DNA from: Lepidostoma basale
Lineage: Eukaryota > Arthropoda > Insecta > Trichoptera > Lepidostomatidae
DNA: 64,000 bases
Assembly: GCA_022606425.2 (NCBI GenBank)
Contig: JAHDVF020000415.1
Coordinates: 186,001 to 250,000 of the forward strand
Direction of reading: 5' to 3'
Under the pieces are notes generated by a model. That model was not told the origin of the DNA. It made no database searches and saw nothing but the letters and a program-made list of their open reading frames with translations. Within the stretch, counting starts at the first letter, position 1. Every line of letters begins with the position of its first letter. Below are positions 13,301-21,300 of the stretch, in pieces. The position numbers and the translations under genes were made by a program.

Positions 13301-14062
13301 GCCGGGAGCGAATACCGCGGTTCGTTCTCCGATCGCGGGAGCTTTTCCGAACGCGGCGACTTCGGACGGTCTAGCTTTTCGGAACGCAGCGATCTCGGCA
13401 CGCGTAGCAGCTTCTCCGAGAAGGGGGAGACCCCCCGATCCAGTTTCTCCGCGCAGGGGACGGGGTATTCTTGCGCGATCGGAGAAGGCGACGAGTACCA
13501 GAACTTCATGAGCCGGGACAGCAGCAGAACCGGTCTCTCGGCTCTGGAGAAGTGCGAGGAAGAAGACTCTCTCTGCATGCAGGGAGACATCGATAAGTTA
13601 CAAAAGTCCACGCTGGATCTCAGGATAAGCGAAGGAGAACACAATTCCGCGATACTCGTCAAAGAGGACTCGAGTCCCGTGCGCGGTAACGAGTATTACG
13701 AGGTGACCCTCTCAGATTTTTGCTCGAAAATGGATTCGAATCACTTTCTAGAAGTCTTAAAGGACGTGATAAACACGCGCGTGCCGCCGCAAAATATCTT
13801 CGTCTTCAAGAACCCGAACGAGTTCTCGACGGGATTCGACGTTCTGCCAAAGCCAGACTCGCCGACGGCTTCCAACGGCTGCCCGCGCAAAACCGAGACA
13901 CTCAATCTAAACCTGGAATACTCGGGCGGGGTACAGATCGAGCTGGTGGTGTGCGAGGGTAAGACGAAGGACAACAAAGGACTGAAGATGAGGCGGATAT
14001 CGGGGGATCAGTTTGAATACGGGAAGCTATGCCAACAGCTCATCAGCAGCCTGAACGTGTGA
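1315..14062 (+). CDS. Sik3: Salt-inducible kinase (SIK3-type), C-terminal exons
   Basis: Eight exons join in one frame: 1315-1439, 2258-2376, 2972-3080, 4437-4515, 5487-6050, 9859-10052, 10868-10982 and 11493-14062. All have AG acceptors and GT donors; they encode 1290 residues plus a stop. Recognised SIK signatures are FGRRASDGGANL in the first exon, RGNKQRHTVA in the third, RTRRTGLLTVTERPP in the fourth continuing into VISPELVMEVEARM in the fifth, and REHSERYSPVRR in the sixth. The RRxS motifs fit PKA phosphorylation and 14-3-3 binding sites, which in known SIKs control class IIa HDAC and CRTC regulation downstream of LKB1. The kinase and UBA domains must lie upstream of the window because the first visible exon begins in phase with an upstream split codon. 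Introns are full of LINE and MITE debris. SIK3 rather than SIK2 is inferred from the length and the Gln-rich C-terminus. Confidence 0.9.
1488..1735. repeat. Fold-back MITE, complete copy
   Basis: A roughly 245-bp snap-back sequence. The left arm reads ATTAATATTAATGAAAA, then CTTCTAGGTGTT; the right arm is its inverse (AACACCTAGAAG ... TTTTCATTCATATTAAT), with GGCATTATCAAATG / CATTTGATAATGCC as inner arms. Parts of the same repeat occur near 18931-19020, 39128-39275, 40485-40580, 41145-41250, 44105-44210 and 48246-48345. Noncoding. Confidence 0.65.
1800..2215 (+). mobile_element. LINE C fragment (3' end of ORF2)
   Basis: The frame holds LTHFFRLIRGFFENSVILEAIHLYVPDGYL, the same tail seen at 33435-34170 and after 4010, and ends in the shared ACAAATACTC..TTTAGAGAG sequence. 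It lies in a SIK3 intron and ends about 45 bp before the exon at 2258. Confidence 0.6.
2455..2690 (-). mobile_element. LINE C fragment, inverted
   Basis: The minus strand reads MREYGSYPWLYPTAFLLGMLGTNSL, identical to the plus-strand LINE C copy near 3925-4002. It is a short fragment of the reverse transcriptase tail within a SIK3 intron. Confidence 0.6.
3240..4254 (+). mobile_element. LINE C (jockey/R1-like) reverse transcriptase fragment
   Basis: The plus strand contains the reverse-transcriptase motif SGVPQGSNLGPLLF..IND (3385-3445). Downstream comes a broken frame with STIKDLGIIYESRLTFRAHIERI and RSRLECGSVIWSPHEARY, typical of the jockey/R1/CR1 group. Stops and frame changes occur after the IND motif and near 3575, so it is dead. 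At 4236-4254 the element runs into about three TAACC units, the complement of the insect telomeric repeat TTAGG. Confidence 0.75.
4255..4395 (+). mobile_element. LINE A fragments
   Basis: CTACCCCTGCGGGGAAACGG and then ATGTTGAGGAAGTGTGAGAAGTATGTCAGG are pieces of the LINE A 3' end in scrambled order. They fill the gap before the SIK3 exon at 4437. Confidence 0.5.
4783..5011 (-). mobile_element. mariner 5' end, truncated
   Basis: The inverted-repeat core AGTACACTTACTTTCT at about 4996-5011 and the adjoining 5' untranslated sequence match the mariner at 25645-26674. Reading the minus strand, the frame continues into SIQSPAKCEIRDVIR and then a stop. That is a mariner transposase N-terminus, a part missing from the 25.6-kb copy. 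It lies in a SIK3 intron. Confidence 0.65.
5487..6050 (+). CDS. Sik3: SIK3 Gln/Asn-rich exon
   Basis: The exon begins in a split codon (G|TC) after CAG and ends with one extra base before GTAATT. It starts with ISPELVMEVEARMKRNYLPPS, a conserved SIK segment, and then becomes low-complexity: eight heptapeptide units of type QNQGFIG at 5732-5899. The tail LATVQEM joins REHSERYSPVRR in the next exon. The whole belongs to the disordered regulatory region after the kinase domain. Confidence 0.88.
5732..5899 (+). repeat. Coding minisatellite, 21 bp x 8
   Basis: Eight in-frame 21-bp units encode QNQGFxG heptapeptides (x = N, I, T, I, I, V, A, with one QNQNFIA). Adjacent units differ at few bases, which points to recent expansion or gene conversion. 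Unit length is a multiple of three, so copy-number change keeps the SIK3 frame. Confidence 0.9.
6215..7555 (+). mobile_element. LINE A copy with reverse transcriptase YVDD motif
   Basis: The frame 6184-6810 contains SCLFYVDDAVLLAD, the reverse-transcriptase catalytic YxDD box, followed by YLGSMFT, RRVGAGNRVNGALK and MYGSEAWNWQKKDESRINAVEIRSLRRMCGY. After an internal tandem array (6711-7235) the tail resumes with RPRKTWHDQINQILNVGHVRSQRNRRACMTRC and ends in GTGATGGTTAGTTAG. It lacks an endonuclease domain and carries frame changes, so it is a 5'-truncated pseudocopy in a SIK3 intron. Confidence 0.8.
6711..7235 (+). repeat. Tandem array of about 91 bp within LINE A
   Basis: The block starting ATCTCTTAGACGAATGTGTGG recurs at 6711, 6802, 6893, 6984, 7069 and 7144, so the spacings are 91, 91, 91, 85 and 75 bp. 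Each unit runs to ATGATGGTGTTATG. The unit is not a multiple of three, so the array destroys the reading frame. Confidence 0.92.
7610..7980 (-). mobile_element. LINE D fragment
   Basis: The minus strand contains RPRGRPPKRWKDSWE preceded by a HVQRM..TRLPYI-like stretch, the tail of another LINE ORF2 family. Relatives are at 19500-20215 (minus), 21550-21977 (plus) and 39277-39755 (plus). A LINE A copy follows immediately. Confidence 0.6.
7982..8765 (+). mobile_element. LINE A copy, 5'-truncated
   Basis: It encodes, in two frames, KSDLVMNVSKSKVMVFEKEECMTICDTS, then GSMFTRHGKMEKDIERRVGAGNKINGALK and SEAWSWQKKDESRINAIEIRSLRRMCGKTLYDRIPNDEIRKKCKADDC. The 3' end reads CTACCCCCCGGAGAAATGGCGTTAG. Frameshifts make it inactive. 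Confidence 0.75.
8770..9118. other. Intronic sequence, nothing recognised
   Basis: AT-rich SIK3 intron sequence with a short (AAAT)n run near 8980. No frame, repeat arm or RNA signature was recognised. Confidence 0.5.
9119..9375. repeat. Interspersed repeat, GACGAAGATG family
   Basis: It contains ATCTCAATAGAGACGAAGATG, then ACAGGACTTATGACCTGTCATTGG and a later CTAGCGCCATCTATTGAG. The same order occurs at 16908-17060, 17044-17346 (as a palindrome), 37005-37310, 37515-37700 and 37905-38060. It has no coding capacity and is probably a MITE or SINE of unknown class. Confidence 0.6.
9485..9690 (-). mobile_element. LINE E fragment
   Basis: The minus strand encodes MIKCYIWSVLFGCETLTLKANVMNRLEAFEMWIYRRMLRIPWTDRVSNADVL, the common insect LINE ORF2 tail motif FEMWxYRRMLRIPWTD. 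Relatives lie at 11035-11205 and 34655-35065. Confidence 0.7.
10075..10760 (+). repeat. Degenerate minisatellite, about 30-38 bp units
   Basis: The phrase GTGTTATGGGTAAT(G)TTTT followed by TTATTGGAAAA recurs about twenty times with variable unit length. It occupies most of the SIK3 intron between the exons ending at 10052 and starting at 10868. The GT-rich strand is the sense strand. Confidence 0.85.
11035..11450 (-). mobile_element. LINE E and LINE A fragments
   Basis: 11045-11200 matches 34664-34840 (GTCCCCCCAACGTTGGCGATCAC), a LINE E tail in inverse orientation. From about 11215 the LINE A tail appears on the minus strand (cattcataca..tgcacgtgcatg, then repeated TTTCTTCGGTC..TTCTTGTTCC). 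The mix shows repeated overprinting within the last SIK3 intron. Confidence 0.55.
11493..14062 (+). CDS. Sik3: SIK3 last coding exon
   Basis: 856 residues end at TGA 14060-14062. The early part, IDIAVLQPEFVQNIVRSLEQLL..ITLEAANLVVQTGHLPQELAQKIG, looks like a helical conserved block of SIK proteins. The middle is long, Asn/Ser/Gln-rich and probably disordered. Around 13225-13460 the motif SFSE(R/K) or SFSDR recurs about eight times. The last 50 residues (LNLNLEYSGGVQIELVVCEG..GLKMRRISGDQFEYGKLCQQLISSL) resemble a KA1-like domain as found in MARK/AMPK-related kinases; this is an inference from pattern, not a search. The exon's GC content is much higher than that of the flanking introns. Confidence 0.88.
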
Positions 14063-15217
14063 GCTCCGGGCGTAATTATGAAATTGTGATTTAAATGCAC
14101 CATTCCAAATTAGTTATTTCAATTAAATAGCTCTTAAGTTTAAACGTAACGTTTCTATGGTATATTATCTGGAACTTTATTCTAATACACATTAAGCCGT
14201 TGGTAATTATTTCACATTATTAAAAAAATGATAGATTTTTCAATGGATTATAAATTAATTACTTATATGACGATTATAATTCTTCTTCGCCAAACGTTTG
14301 ACTCTGCATCAAACTTTCGACGTGCGTCGTAAATTAATATTATTGAATTCGCCTGAGAAGTGTAAATAGATTCCTAAGTGGACGTGGTCGTGTTGACCTC
14401 TCAATATTGCTTATTTGTATAGTGTATATATATATATTATATGTTAGCTAGTGTGTTCTATATACGAAACTAATTTTCTACTCTTTGTTACGTTGGTATC
14501 CGCTATTTTTTGTTGAATTTGTCTCATCAACATTTATTATCAATGATCATCACTTGTGCAACTGTAATTATCAATGATAATCACTTGTACAACTGTAATT
14601 ATCAATGATAATCACTTGTGCAACTGTAATTATCAATGATAATCGCGTGTGCACCAAAATCATATGTTGATAATGAATTGTGACTTGTGCAACTGTAATT
14701 ATCAATGATAATCACTTGTGCAACTGTAATTATCAATGATAATCACTTGTGCAACCGTAATTATCAATGATACTCACTTGTGCAACTGTAATTATCAATG
14801 ATAATCACTTGTGCAACCGTAATTATCAATGATAATCACTTGTGCAACTGTAATTATCAATGAAAATCACTTGTGCAACTGTAATTATCAATGATAATCA
14901 ATAGTACAACAGAAATTATTCATTTTTATAACTTAAATCACGCGTGTAATAATATTATATATCTTGTCTTACACTTATGACCCGAAAAACAAAAAGATTT
15001 TTTTAATAGGAGCTATTTTGTTTTGACGATTTAAAAAAAATTCTCATACATTCCATAAATTAATTAATAGTATTTTTTTTTTGTTATAATGGAGTGACAT
15101 CTCTTGGTTAATTCAGTCAATTATATAATCATTAAGAATAAACATATAATATATAAAATTATTGTATCACATTTGTTTGTGTGAAGGAAATTTATTTTAT
15201 TTTCATTATTTATTAAT
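14063..15217 (+). other. SIK3 3' UTR and downstream sequence
   Basis: Sequence after the stop is AT-rich and noncoding and contains the 31-bp tandem array at 14538-14905. A possible polyadenylation hexamer AATAAA is at 15137-15142; other, earlier sites cannot be excluded. No other gene was seen. Confidence 0.5.
14538..14905. repeat. 31-bp tandem repeat with internal palindrome
   Basis: About eleven units of CAACTGTAATTATCAATGATAATCACTTGTG lie in the SIK3 3' region, interrupted once at about 14645-14690 by a diverged stretch. Each unit contains ATTATC-AAT-GATAAT, an inverted repeat with a 3-bp spacer and GATA cores on both strands. Confidence 0.92.
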
Positions 15218-15269
15218 TTGCCGCCATATTTGATTTTTCGCTTTTACCGTAACAATGAAAACAAACCAT

Positions 15270-15715
15270 CACGCCGTTTCACCGCAGGGGTAGGCAGAGA
15301 GAATGGACCGCCACACTACTCTATCCTGGCAAACCTCTCTAGCTTCCTCCACATTCATACAACGAGTCATACACGCACGTCGATTCCTTCGACTTCTAAC
15401 ATGACCAAATTTGATTAATTTGGTCATGCCATGTTTTCCTGGATCTGCTTCGACTCCGTACCCCATTTACATCATTAACGTATACTTTTTTAACCATTCT
15501 TTCTCCATCCATGCGTTCCATATGTCCGAACCAACGCAGCGATCCTTTCATAATTTTGTTCATTATACCTTCTTCCGCTCTACATTCCTTTCTTATAGCA
15601 GCATTGAGATTCTGTCATATATCGTTCTATCACACATACGTCTTAGGGACCTCATCTCTACCGCATTTATTTTGCTTTCATCCTTCTTCTGTCAGTTCCA
15701 TGCACAATGAAAATT
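15270..15715 (-). mobile_element. LINE A copy, inverted
   Basis: The minus strand gives the LINE A tail: HVRSRRNRRACMTRCMNVEEAREVCQDRVVWRSILSAYPCGETA. The plus strand starts with the complement of its 3' end (ACCATCACGCCGTTTC). It lies just beyond the SIK3 3' end. Confidence 0.75.
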
Positions 15716-15869
15716 GTTAATTAAATTCAGTTTTAGATCAAAATTCAGTCTAACTTCGCTATCAGGGAATAGGTATTTTTAAATGCTTCCAAACATACCC
15801 TCCACACGAAGACAGGAAGCGTCTGGAGCGGTCATATAACACAAAATGTCGTAATTCAAACAAAAATAC

Positions 15870-16322
15870 TAAACTAACTAACTAACCATCACGTCGTCTC
15901 TCCGAAGGGATAAATAAATGCTGTAGAAATGAGGTCACTATGAAGGATGTGCGGAAAAAACAATGTATGATAGAATATCTAATGATGAAGTAAGAAAGAA
16001 ATAAATAAAATCAAGAAAGGGTCACTAAGATGGTTTGGACATATGGAACGAATGGATGAGGGAAGAATAGTTTAAAAGATATACATAAGTAGTGCGAATG
16101 GAAAAAGAAGTCGAGGAAGGCCAAGGAAGACACGGCATGACCGAATTAATCAATTACTGAAAGGCGGCCATGTTCAAAGTAGGAACAAACGACGAGCATG
16201 CATGTCACGATGTGTGAATGTAGAAGATGCGTGAGAATTATGTCATGATAGAACAGTGCGGCGATCCATCCTCTCTGCCTACCCCTCCGGGGAAACGGCG
16301 TGATGGTTAGTTAGTTAGTTAG
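15870..16322 (+). mobile_element. LINE A copies, head-to-head
   Basis: 15870-15905 is the inverted LINE A 3' tail (CTAACTAACTAACCATCACG). It is followed at once by a plus-strand fragment with RWFGHMERMDEGRI and RGRPRKTRHDRINQLLKGGHVQSRNKRRACM in a broken frame. That fragment ends in TGATGGTTAGTTAGTTAGTTAG. Confidence 0.7.
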
Positions 16323-16329
16323 ATAAAAA

Positions 16330-16905
16330 TTGATTTTGAACTCGGGCAGAGTGCATTATGAAGAATCTGTCTGAGCTTCTAATGTAGTCAACTGCAGTTC
16401 CAGACCATTTGTTATTTTACAGTAAATAAAGCCAGACGCACAATGGAGGGGAATTTGCCTTCTTACAAACCATAGCACAAAATTACCGTTAAAATTCATT
16501 ATAAAAATATATTTTAATAATTGAAGATTGATTGTGGGAACGGTTTTACTGTGAAACCGGTCATGGTTGATTTTAATAATTTGTTAATCTTTCATACGAA
16601 ACGCCATAAATCAATTCATGTATTTAAATAATTTTATCTTATGACTTAAAAATTATATATATATAAAATATATTATCAGTATGGGTTATTGCCATACTTA
16701 AAATATGTTCCTGATAAATAATTCTAATTTGAAAATATTAATTTTATTTTTGTTTTTTCTTGACTGCTGTAATAATTAATTCGTATGTGATGCCATCTGT
16801 TGGAAAATGGCGTAACTACAGTCATTTTTGTAACATTTTGAATGTATACAAATACTTGTAGACGAATACTGGATTTTACCCATTGCGGGTTATCAATTCA
16901 AGGAT
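16330..16905. other. Intergenic sequence, nothing recognised
   Basis: AT-rich sequence between SIK3 and Ndc80 with no usable reading frame. A short piece near 16795 (GATGCCATCTGTTGG) may belong to the GACGAAGATG repeat family. Confidence 0.4.
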
Positions 16906-16907
16906 TA

Positions 16908-17351
16908 TTTGTATCTCAATAGAGACGAAGATGCAATTTGGAAACAGAATATGGTAGTCGAGGTGTTTACAGGACTTATGACCTGTCATTGGTTGGGTTA
17001 AGCGCATGCTTTATGTAATACAACATACCCCAATCCACCTTTCTTACGATATGGTGGCCGAGGCGCTTACAGGACTTATGACCTGTCATTGGTTGGGTTG
17101 AGCGATCGCTTTATTTTTAACAACTTTCCCCATTCCGCATTTTTTTTTCCCCTTATGACCACCACATCTGATGTTTCAGACGTCAGACGTGGTGGTCATA
17201 GGGGAAAAAAAATGCAGAATGGGGAATGTTGTTAAACATAAAGCGATCGCTCAACCCAACCAATGACATGTCATAAGTCCTGTAAGCGCCTCGGCCACCA
17301 TATTCTGTTCCCAGAAAACAATTTACATCTTCGTCTCTATTGAGATACAAT
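16908..17351. repeat. GACGAAGATG repeat arranged as a long palindrome
   Basis: After one direct copy (16908-17045), 17044-17303 folds back on itself. ATATGGTGGCCGAGGCGCTT is repeated in inverse order as AAGCGCCTCGGCCACCATAT, with GAGCGATCGCTTTAT / ATAAAGCGATCGCTC inside and a centre near 17174. Arms are about 125 bp and nearly identical, so the inversion is probably recent. Confidence 0.8.
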
Positions 17352-17575
17352 AAAGGCAGAAACATACTATTAACACGCGACGTGGCGTGTTTACTCCCAC
17401 CATCGGCAACACGTCGATCTAGCTCGTCTGGATCGGGTGGCGTGTGCGCGCATGGCGTCGCGTCGGGTGTTCGTAGTGTGATTCTGTCCATAGAAAACAA
17501 TACAATTTGATTCGACTCAACACGCATCACGTGGCATCGGGTGGCGTGGCGTGTTAATAGTATGTTTCTGCCTTT
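17352..17575. mobile_element. 224-bp MITE with perfect 27-bp terminal inverted repeats
   Basis: The termini are identical inverted repeats starting AAAGGCAGAAACATACTATT and continuing to the 27th base (AACACGC). The direct trinucleotide AAT flanks both ends (17349-17351 and 17576-17578). The interior is GC-rich and CG-rich (GTGGCGTG, CATGGCGTCGCGTC), in contrast with its surroundings. There is no coding capacity. The superfamily is not identified. Confidence 0.8.
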
Positions 17576-17579
17576 AATC

Positions 17580-18017
17580 CTTATGATATATATATATTTT
17601 TTTTAATTTGCTTTCAAATGATTAGGGATTTAACAGTTGTTTTTTCTACGTACAGAAATGAAGCATTTAAAATGTTTAATTGTTATTCAAATGAAATTCT
17701 TTAAATAATAATGCATTATATAACATAATATGTAACTAATAGAAGCATTTGGGTTATTCTGCGGAGTATATAAAAGTGAATTAGAATTTTCCTTTTATGT
17801 TGTGAACAATATATTACTTCCATTATTTATAATGGTCGTCCCACTTAAAAAAAACCATCAAATATCAACACCATCCAATGTTAAGGATGTAAAAAATGTC
17901 ATTTAAAATATAATCAAAACGCTGTTAATCAAAATGAAATTAAACTGTTTTTTTGTAAGTTAGTTTATATTTTATGAGAATGACACGTTTCGCATCGCTG
18001 AGATGTTATCATTATCA
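17580..18017. other. Intergenic sequence, left part of a fold-back repeat
   Basis: AT-rich and noncoding. From about 17980 (GACACGTTTCGC..AATAATGCC) it is the left half of the fold-back repeat that LINE A entered at 18030; the right half continues at 18931. Confidence 0.4.
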
Positions 18018-18029
18018 TTTAATAATGCC

Positions 18030-18930
18030 TGCTAATGGTGCTAAGATGAATTGTTTGTCAGTCAGCTGTTTGTTATATGCAGACAATGCTGTGTTAATCG
18101 CTGACAGTAAAGAAAATTTGCAAGTCTTAGTGTCAAGGATGTATGAGGCATGCAAAAAGAGTGACTTGGTGATGAATGTGTCTAAATCTAAAGTGATGGT
18201 TTTCGAGAAAGAAGAATGTATGACGATTTGTGATACAAGTGCGATGGGCGAGAAATTGGAGCAAGTTACTGAATTTACGTATCTGGGAAGCATGTTTACA
18301 AGGGACGGAAAAATGGAGAAAGACATCGAAAGGAGGGTTGGTGCTGGGAATAAAAAATAAATGGCGCACTCAAAGTCATTACTGCAAATAGAAATATATC
18401 CACAGAAGCAAAGATGGCAGTACACAATGGAGTTCTAGTGCCAACCCTCATGTATGGAAGTGAAGCTTGGAGCTGGCAAAAGAAGGATGAAAGCAGGATA
18501 AACGCCGTAGAAATGAGATCACTAAGAAGAATGTGCGGGAAAACGTTGTATGATAGAATACCGAAGGATGAAATAAGAAAGAAATGTAAGGCAGATGACT
18601 GCATCATGAATAAAATTAAAAAAGGATCCCTGAGATTGTTCGGACATATGGAACGAATGGATGAGAATAGAATGGTTAAAAAGTTGTACACAAGCAGTAG
18701 CGTGAGTGGGAAAAGAAGCCGAGGACGACCGAGGAAAACATGGCATGACCAAATTAATCAATTACTAAAAGGCGGCCACATTCGAAGTCGGAACAATCGA
18801 CGTGCGTGCATGGTACGATGTATGGATGTAGAGGAAGCTCGAGTGGTATGCCAGGACAGGCCAGTGTGGCGATCCATCCTCTCTGCCTACCCCTCCGGGG
18901 AAATGGCGTGATGGTTAGTTAGTTAGTTAG
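18030..18930 (+). mobile_element. LINE A copy with 12-bp target-site duplication
   Basis: TTTAATAATGCC stands directly before (18018-18029) and after (18931-18942) this 901-bp segment. It fixes both the 5' truncation point and the true 3' end, which is GATGG followed by (TTAG)n. It encodes SCLLYADNAVLIAD (reverse transcriptase, YADN instead of YxDD), then GAGNK with a one-base frame break, then MYGSEAWSWQKKDESRINAVEMRSLRRMCGKTLYDRIP through GHIRSRNNRRACMVRC to SILSAYPSGEMA. It is the best preserved LINE A tail here. Confidence 0.9.
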
Positions 18931-19260
18931 TTTAATAATGCCTTAGCAAAGCGAAACGTATTGTTCCCATAAAATATAATTAAACTTCTTAAAAAAAACT
19001 ATGTTTTGTCTGTATTAATTAATTAATATAGAGTTTTACATCATTGTTCAAGAAACAATATCATAAAACTACTAGAAAATATATTTTTTCTTAATGTTGA
19101 ATCAAAATATACCTTATTTTGCATTTTTATATTTATTTTTTTAACTTTTTTTTCATCAATGGGTATTTTCATCGTTGGTATAACGATGTAAAATTCCATA
19201 TTAATTATTTAATAATGTAGAAAACGTGTGTTTTCTAGAAGTTTTATGATATTTTAAGGG
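18931..19260. repeat. Fold-back repeat fragments
   Basis: TTTAATAATGCCTTAGCAAAGCGAAACGTATTG, followed by ATAAAATATAATTAAACTTCTTA, and a second piece at 19185-19250, belong to the fold-back family best seen at 1488-1735. Confidence 0.5.
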
Positions 19261-19499
19261 AGTGAATTGTTTAGTCTTGCTACTGGATATAAGCTTCCCT
19301 CAATTTTCTCCACTCGTTCCTATTTTGTCCCTTCCGTATCCCGGTCGTTCCAGCTATTCGGGCAATATCAACAGTCCATCTTCAGGTGGCCTCCCGACAC
19401 TCGTATTCCTTGTTCAAGGCCTCAACGTCTCAGCGAGATCGTCCAGAAGACAAATACTCTTGACTTTAGAGAGTATCTTGTCTTCCTAATGTCCAACCA

Positions 19500-20215
19500 T
19501 CTCTCATGCTTCTTCTTCCTTGTTGTAGACCTATGTGGTCTGTTCTCCAGAGTGTTGCTCCTCCTGTGAGGTAGACTCCCAGCTGTCCTTCCATCTTTTA
19601 GGAGGTCTGATTATTGCAATGCAATCTGACAGACTTTAAATCTCACCTAAGAACCCACCTTTTCAAAATATCCCATAAAATGTAAGCAACGGTTATATGA
19701 ATGCTGGTGTCACACGCAGCTCTCATGACTAAAAACATTGTCAAAGCGCCCTTGAGGTGAGCTATTCACGAAAATGGCGCAATGCAAATTAGCCTAATTA
19801 TTATTATTATAGGGGAGTCTGGTGGTGTCCATTATTTGAACACGACCGTACCAGTCCCTTTTCCGCTGTCTGCTCCATCTTATAATATCCTCAACCTCGT
19901 ATCTCTCTTATTCTGGTGTTCCTCACGTGATCTCTCAGTGTCTTCATCTCGGAAGTCCTTAAAACTTGTTTGATCCTTACTGTGTCTGCATTTGCTTCGA
20001 CGCCATATGTTATTATTGGTCTTACGCATGCTTTATAGATTCTCATCTTATTCATAATGGCCATGTTTTTGTTTTTCCATATTGTGGATTTTAGAGCGTC
20101 AGAGATTGCAGCTGCCTTGTTTACTTGGGCTTGTATTTCTTCCCGCAGATCAGCTCCTCCCACCAGGTCTATGCCTAGATACTTGAAGGTTGATTTTCTA
20201 TAACCAGGTTACATG
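19500..20215 (-). mobile_element. LINE D copy split by a CR1-like insertion
   Basis: The minus strand encodes AAAISDALKSTIWKNKNMAIMNKMRIYKACVRPIITYGVEANADT, a LINE D reverse-transcriptase tail, and further downstream its 3' end at 19508-19625. The two parts, contiguous at 7610-7800, are separated here by 19626-19810. Confidence 0.75.
19626..19810 (+). mobile_element. CR1-like LINE 3' end nested in LINE D
   Basis: It starts in the sequence for the ORF2 C-terminus (TTTAAATCTCACCTAAG..CACCTTTTCAAAATATC). It carries the conserved GCGCCCTTGAGGTGAGC and ends in (ATT)n exactly where LINE D resumes (AGGGGAGTCTGG). A younger insertion into an older LINE D. Confidence 0.75.
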
Positions 20216-20785
20216 TTTTGGGTGTTTTGGAAAAGGTCATACATTTTGTTTTTTCAATAGAGATCATCATGTTGTATTTCTTACAGGCGTGATGTAGTCT
20301 GTCTAGCATTTATTGTAAGCCATGATTATAGCATCATCTGCATAACAGACCTCATGCGTTCCTGGTATTATATATTATATTTGACCTGTACTCAATAGAT
20401 GCCTTAAACATTAATATTGTTTGTTTGTTTGTTGAGATACGTTAACATTTGTTAATGCCATAACAAGACTAAAGATGTCACTCCCTTAAGATATATATTA
20501 AGTACTGCATTGAAGGTTTATCATTCATTATCTCTGGTTTATGTGTGGTTGGACAAGTGAATACAAAGTTTATGACGCTGGCCATGAAATGATTATCTGT
20601 GGTTATAGAGTGGAATTTTTATCTTAATGCGAGCTGTGATATGGTGATGTGTGTAATGTAAAAAAAATTAAATAATTGTATTTTAATTGCTCTAAGTATA
20701 GGCTAATGTAATTACCGAACATTATTTATAATGATAACATCCAAAATATATCAAATATTGACCGTTCTTTGTGCATTTTTATTCC
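20216..20785. other. Intergenic sequence, mostly LINE D upstream part
   Basis: 20216-20370 continues LINE D-like sequence on the minus strand (reverse-transcriptase region, many stops). The rest is AT-rich sequence in which nothing was recognised. Confidence 0.35.
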
Positions 20786-20954
20786 TACCCAACTAACTAA
20801 CTAACTAATCATCACACCATCTCTCCGGAGGGGTAAGCAGAAACAGTGGCGGTACTCCCATAGAAGCCCAGAAGCCCGGCTTGCGTAAGAAAATTTGAAT
20901 CAAAATCCCTAAATCTAAGCGATTTTATCGCGAATTTGAGTCGTCCCTAAATAA

Positions 20955-21300
20955 AAGAAGAAGAAAAAATAGACCAGTCTAGTGCGCCCTGAGCGATGCA
21001 GGCTGGGTTCCGTCTCAGAGTGTGACCGATCCACTGCCATTTGCGTCTAGCGACTTGTTCTCTAATTAGCTTTTCGCCTGCCATGGTCCAGAGAACGGCA
21101 TTTGACACTGTTTGGGGCCAATAGATCTTGAATATTGAGCGAAGGCAGCTATCTATAATATAAACACCTGGAGTTTACCAATAACATCCGCGGTAGATTT
21201 CCAAGTCTCACATCCGTACAGCAGTACGCTTTTAACGCTACTGCGGAATATTTGGGGCCTGAGCTTTCTCGAAATGATACTGAAAAGCCCTACAGGACGA
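20955..21300 (-). mobile_element. LINE B copy
   Basis: GACCAGTCTAGTGCGCCCTGAGCGATG and the following 280 bp repeat the sequence of 1003-1230 with few changes. The (GAA)n-type tail is at 20955-20972. It extends further 5' than the 808-1241 copy. Confidence 0.7.

Noticed and set aside
11918..13662. Several long frames on the minus strand opposite the last SIK3 exon
   Set aside because: They are shadows of a GC-rich coding exon with no start context, no domains and Arg/His-rich composition typical of antisense translation.
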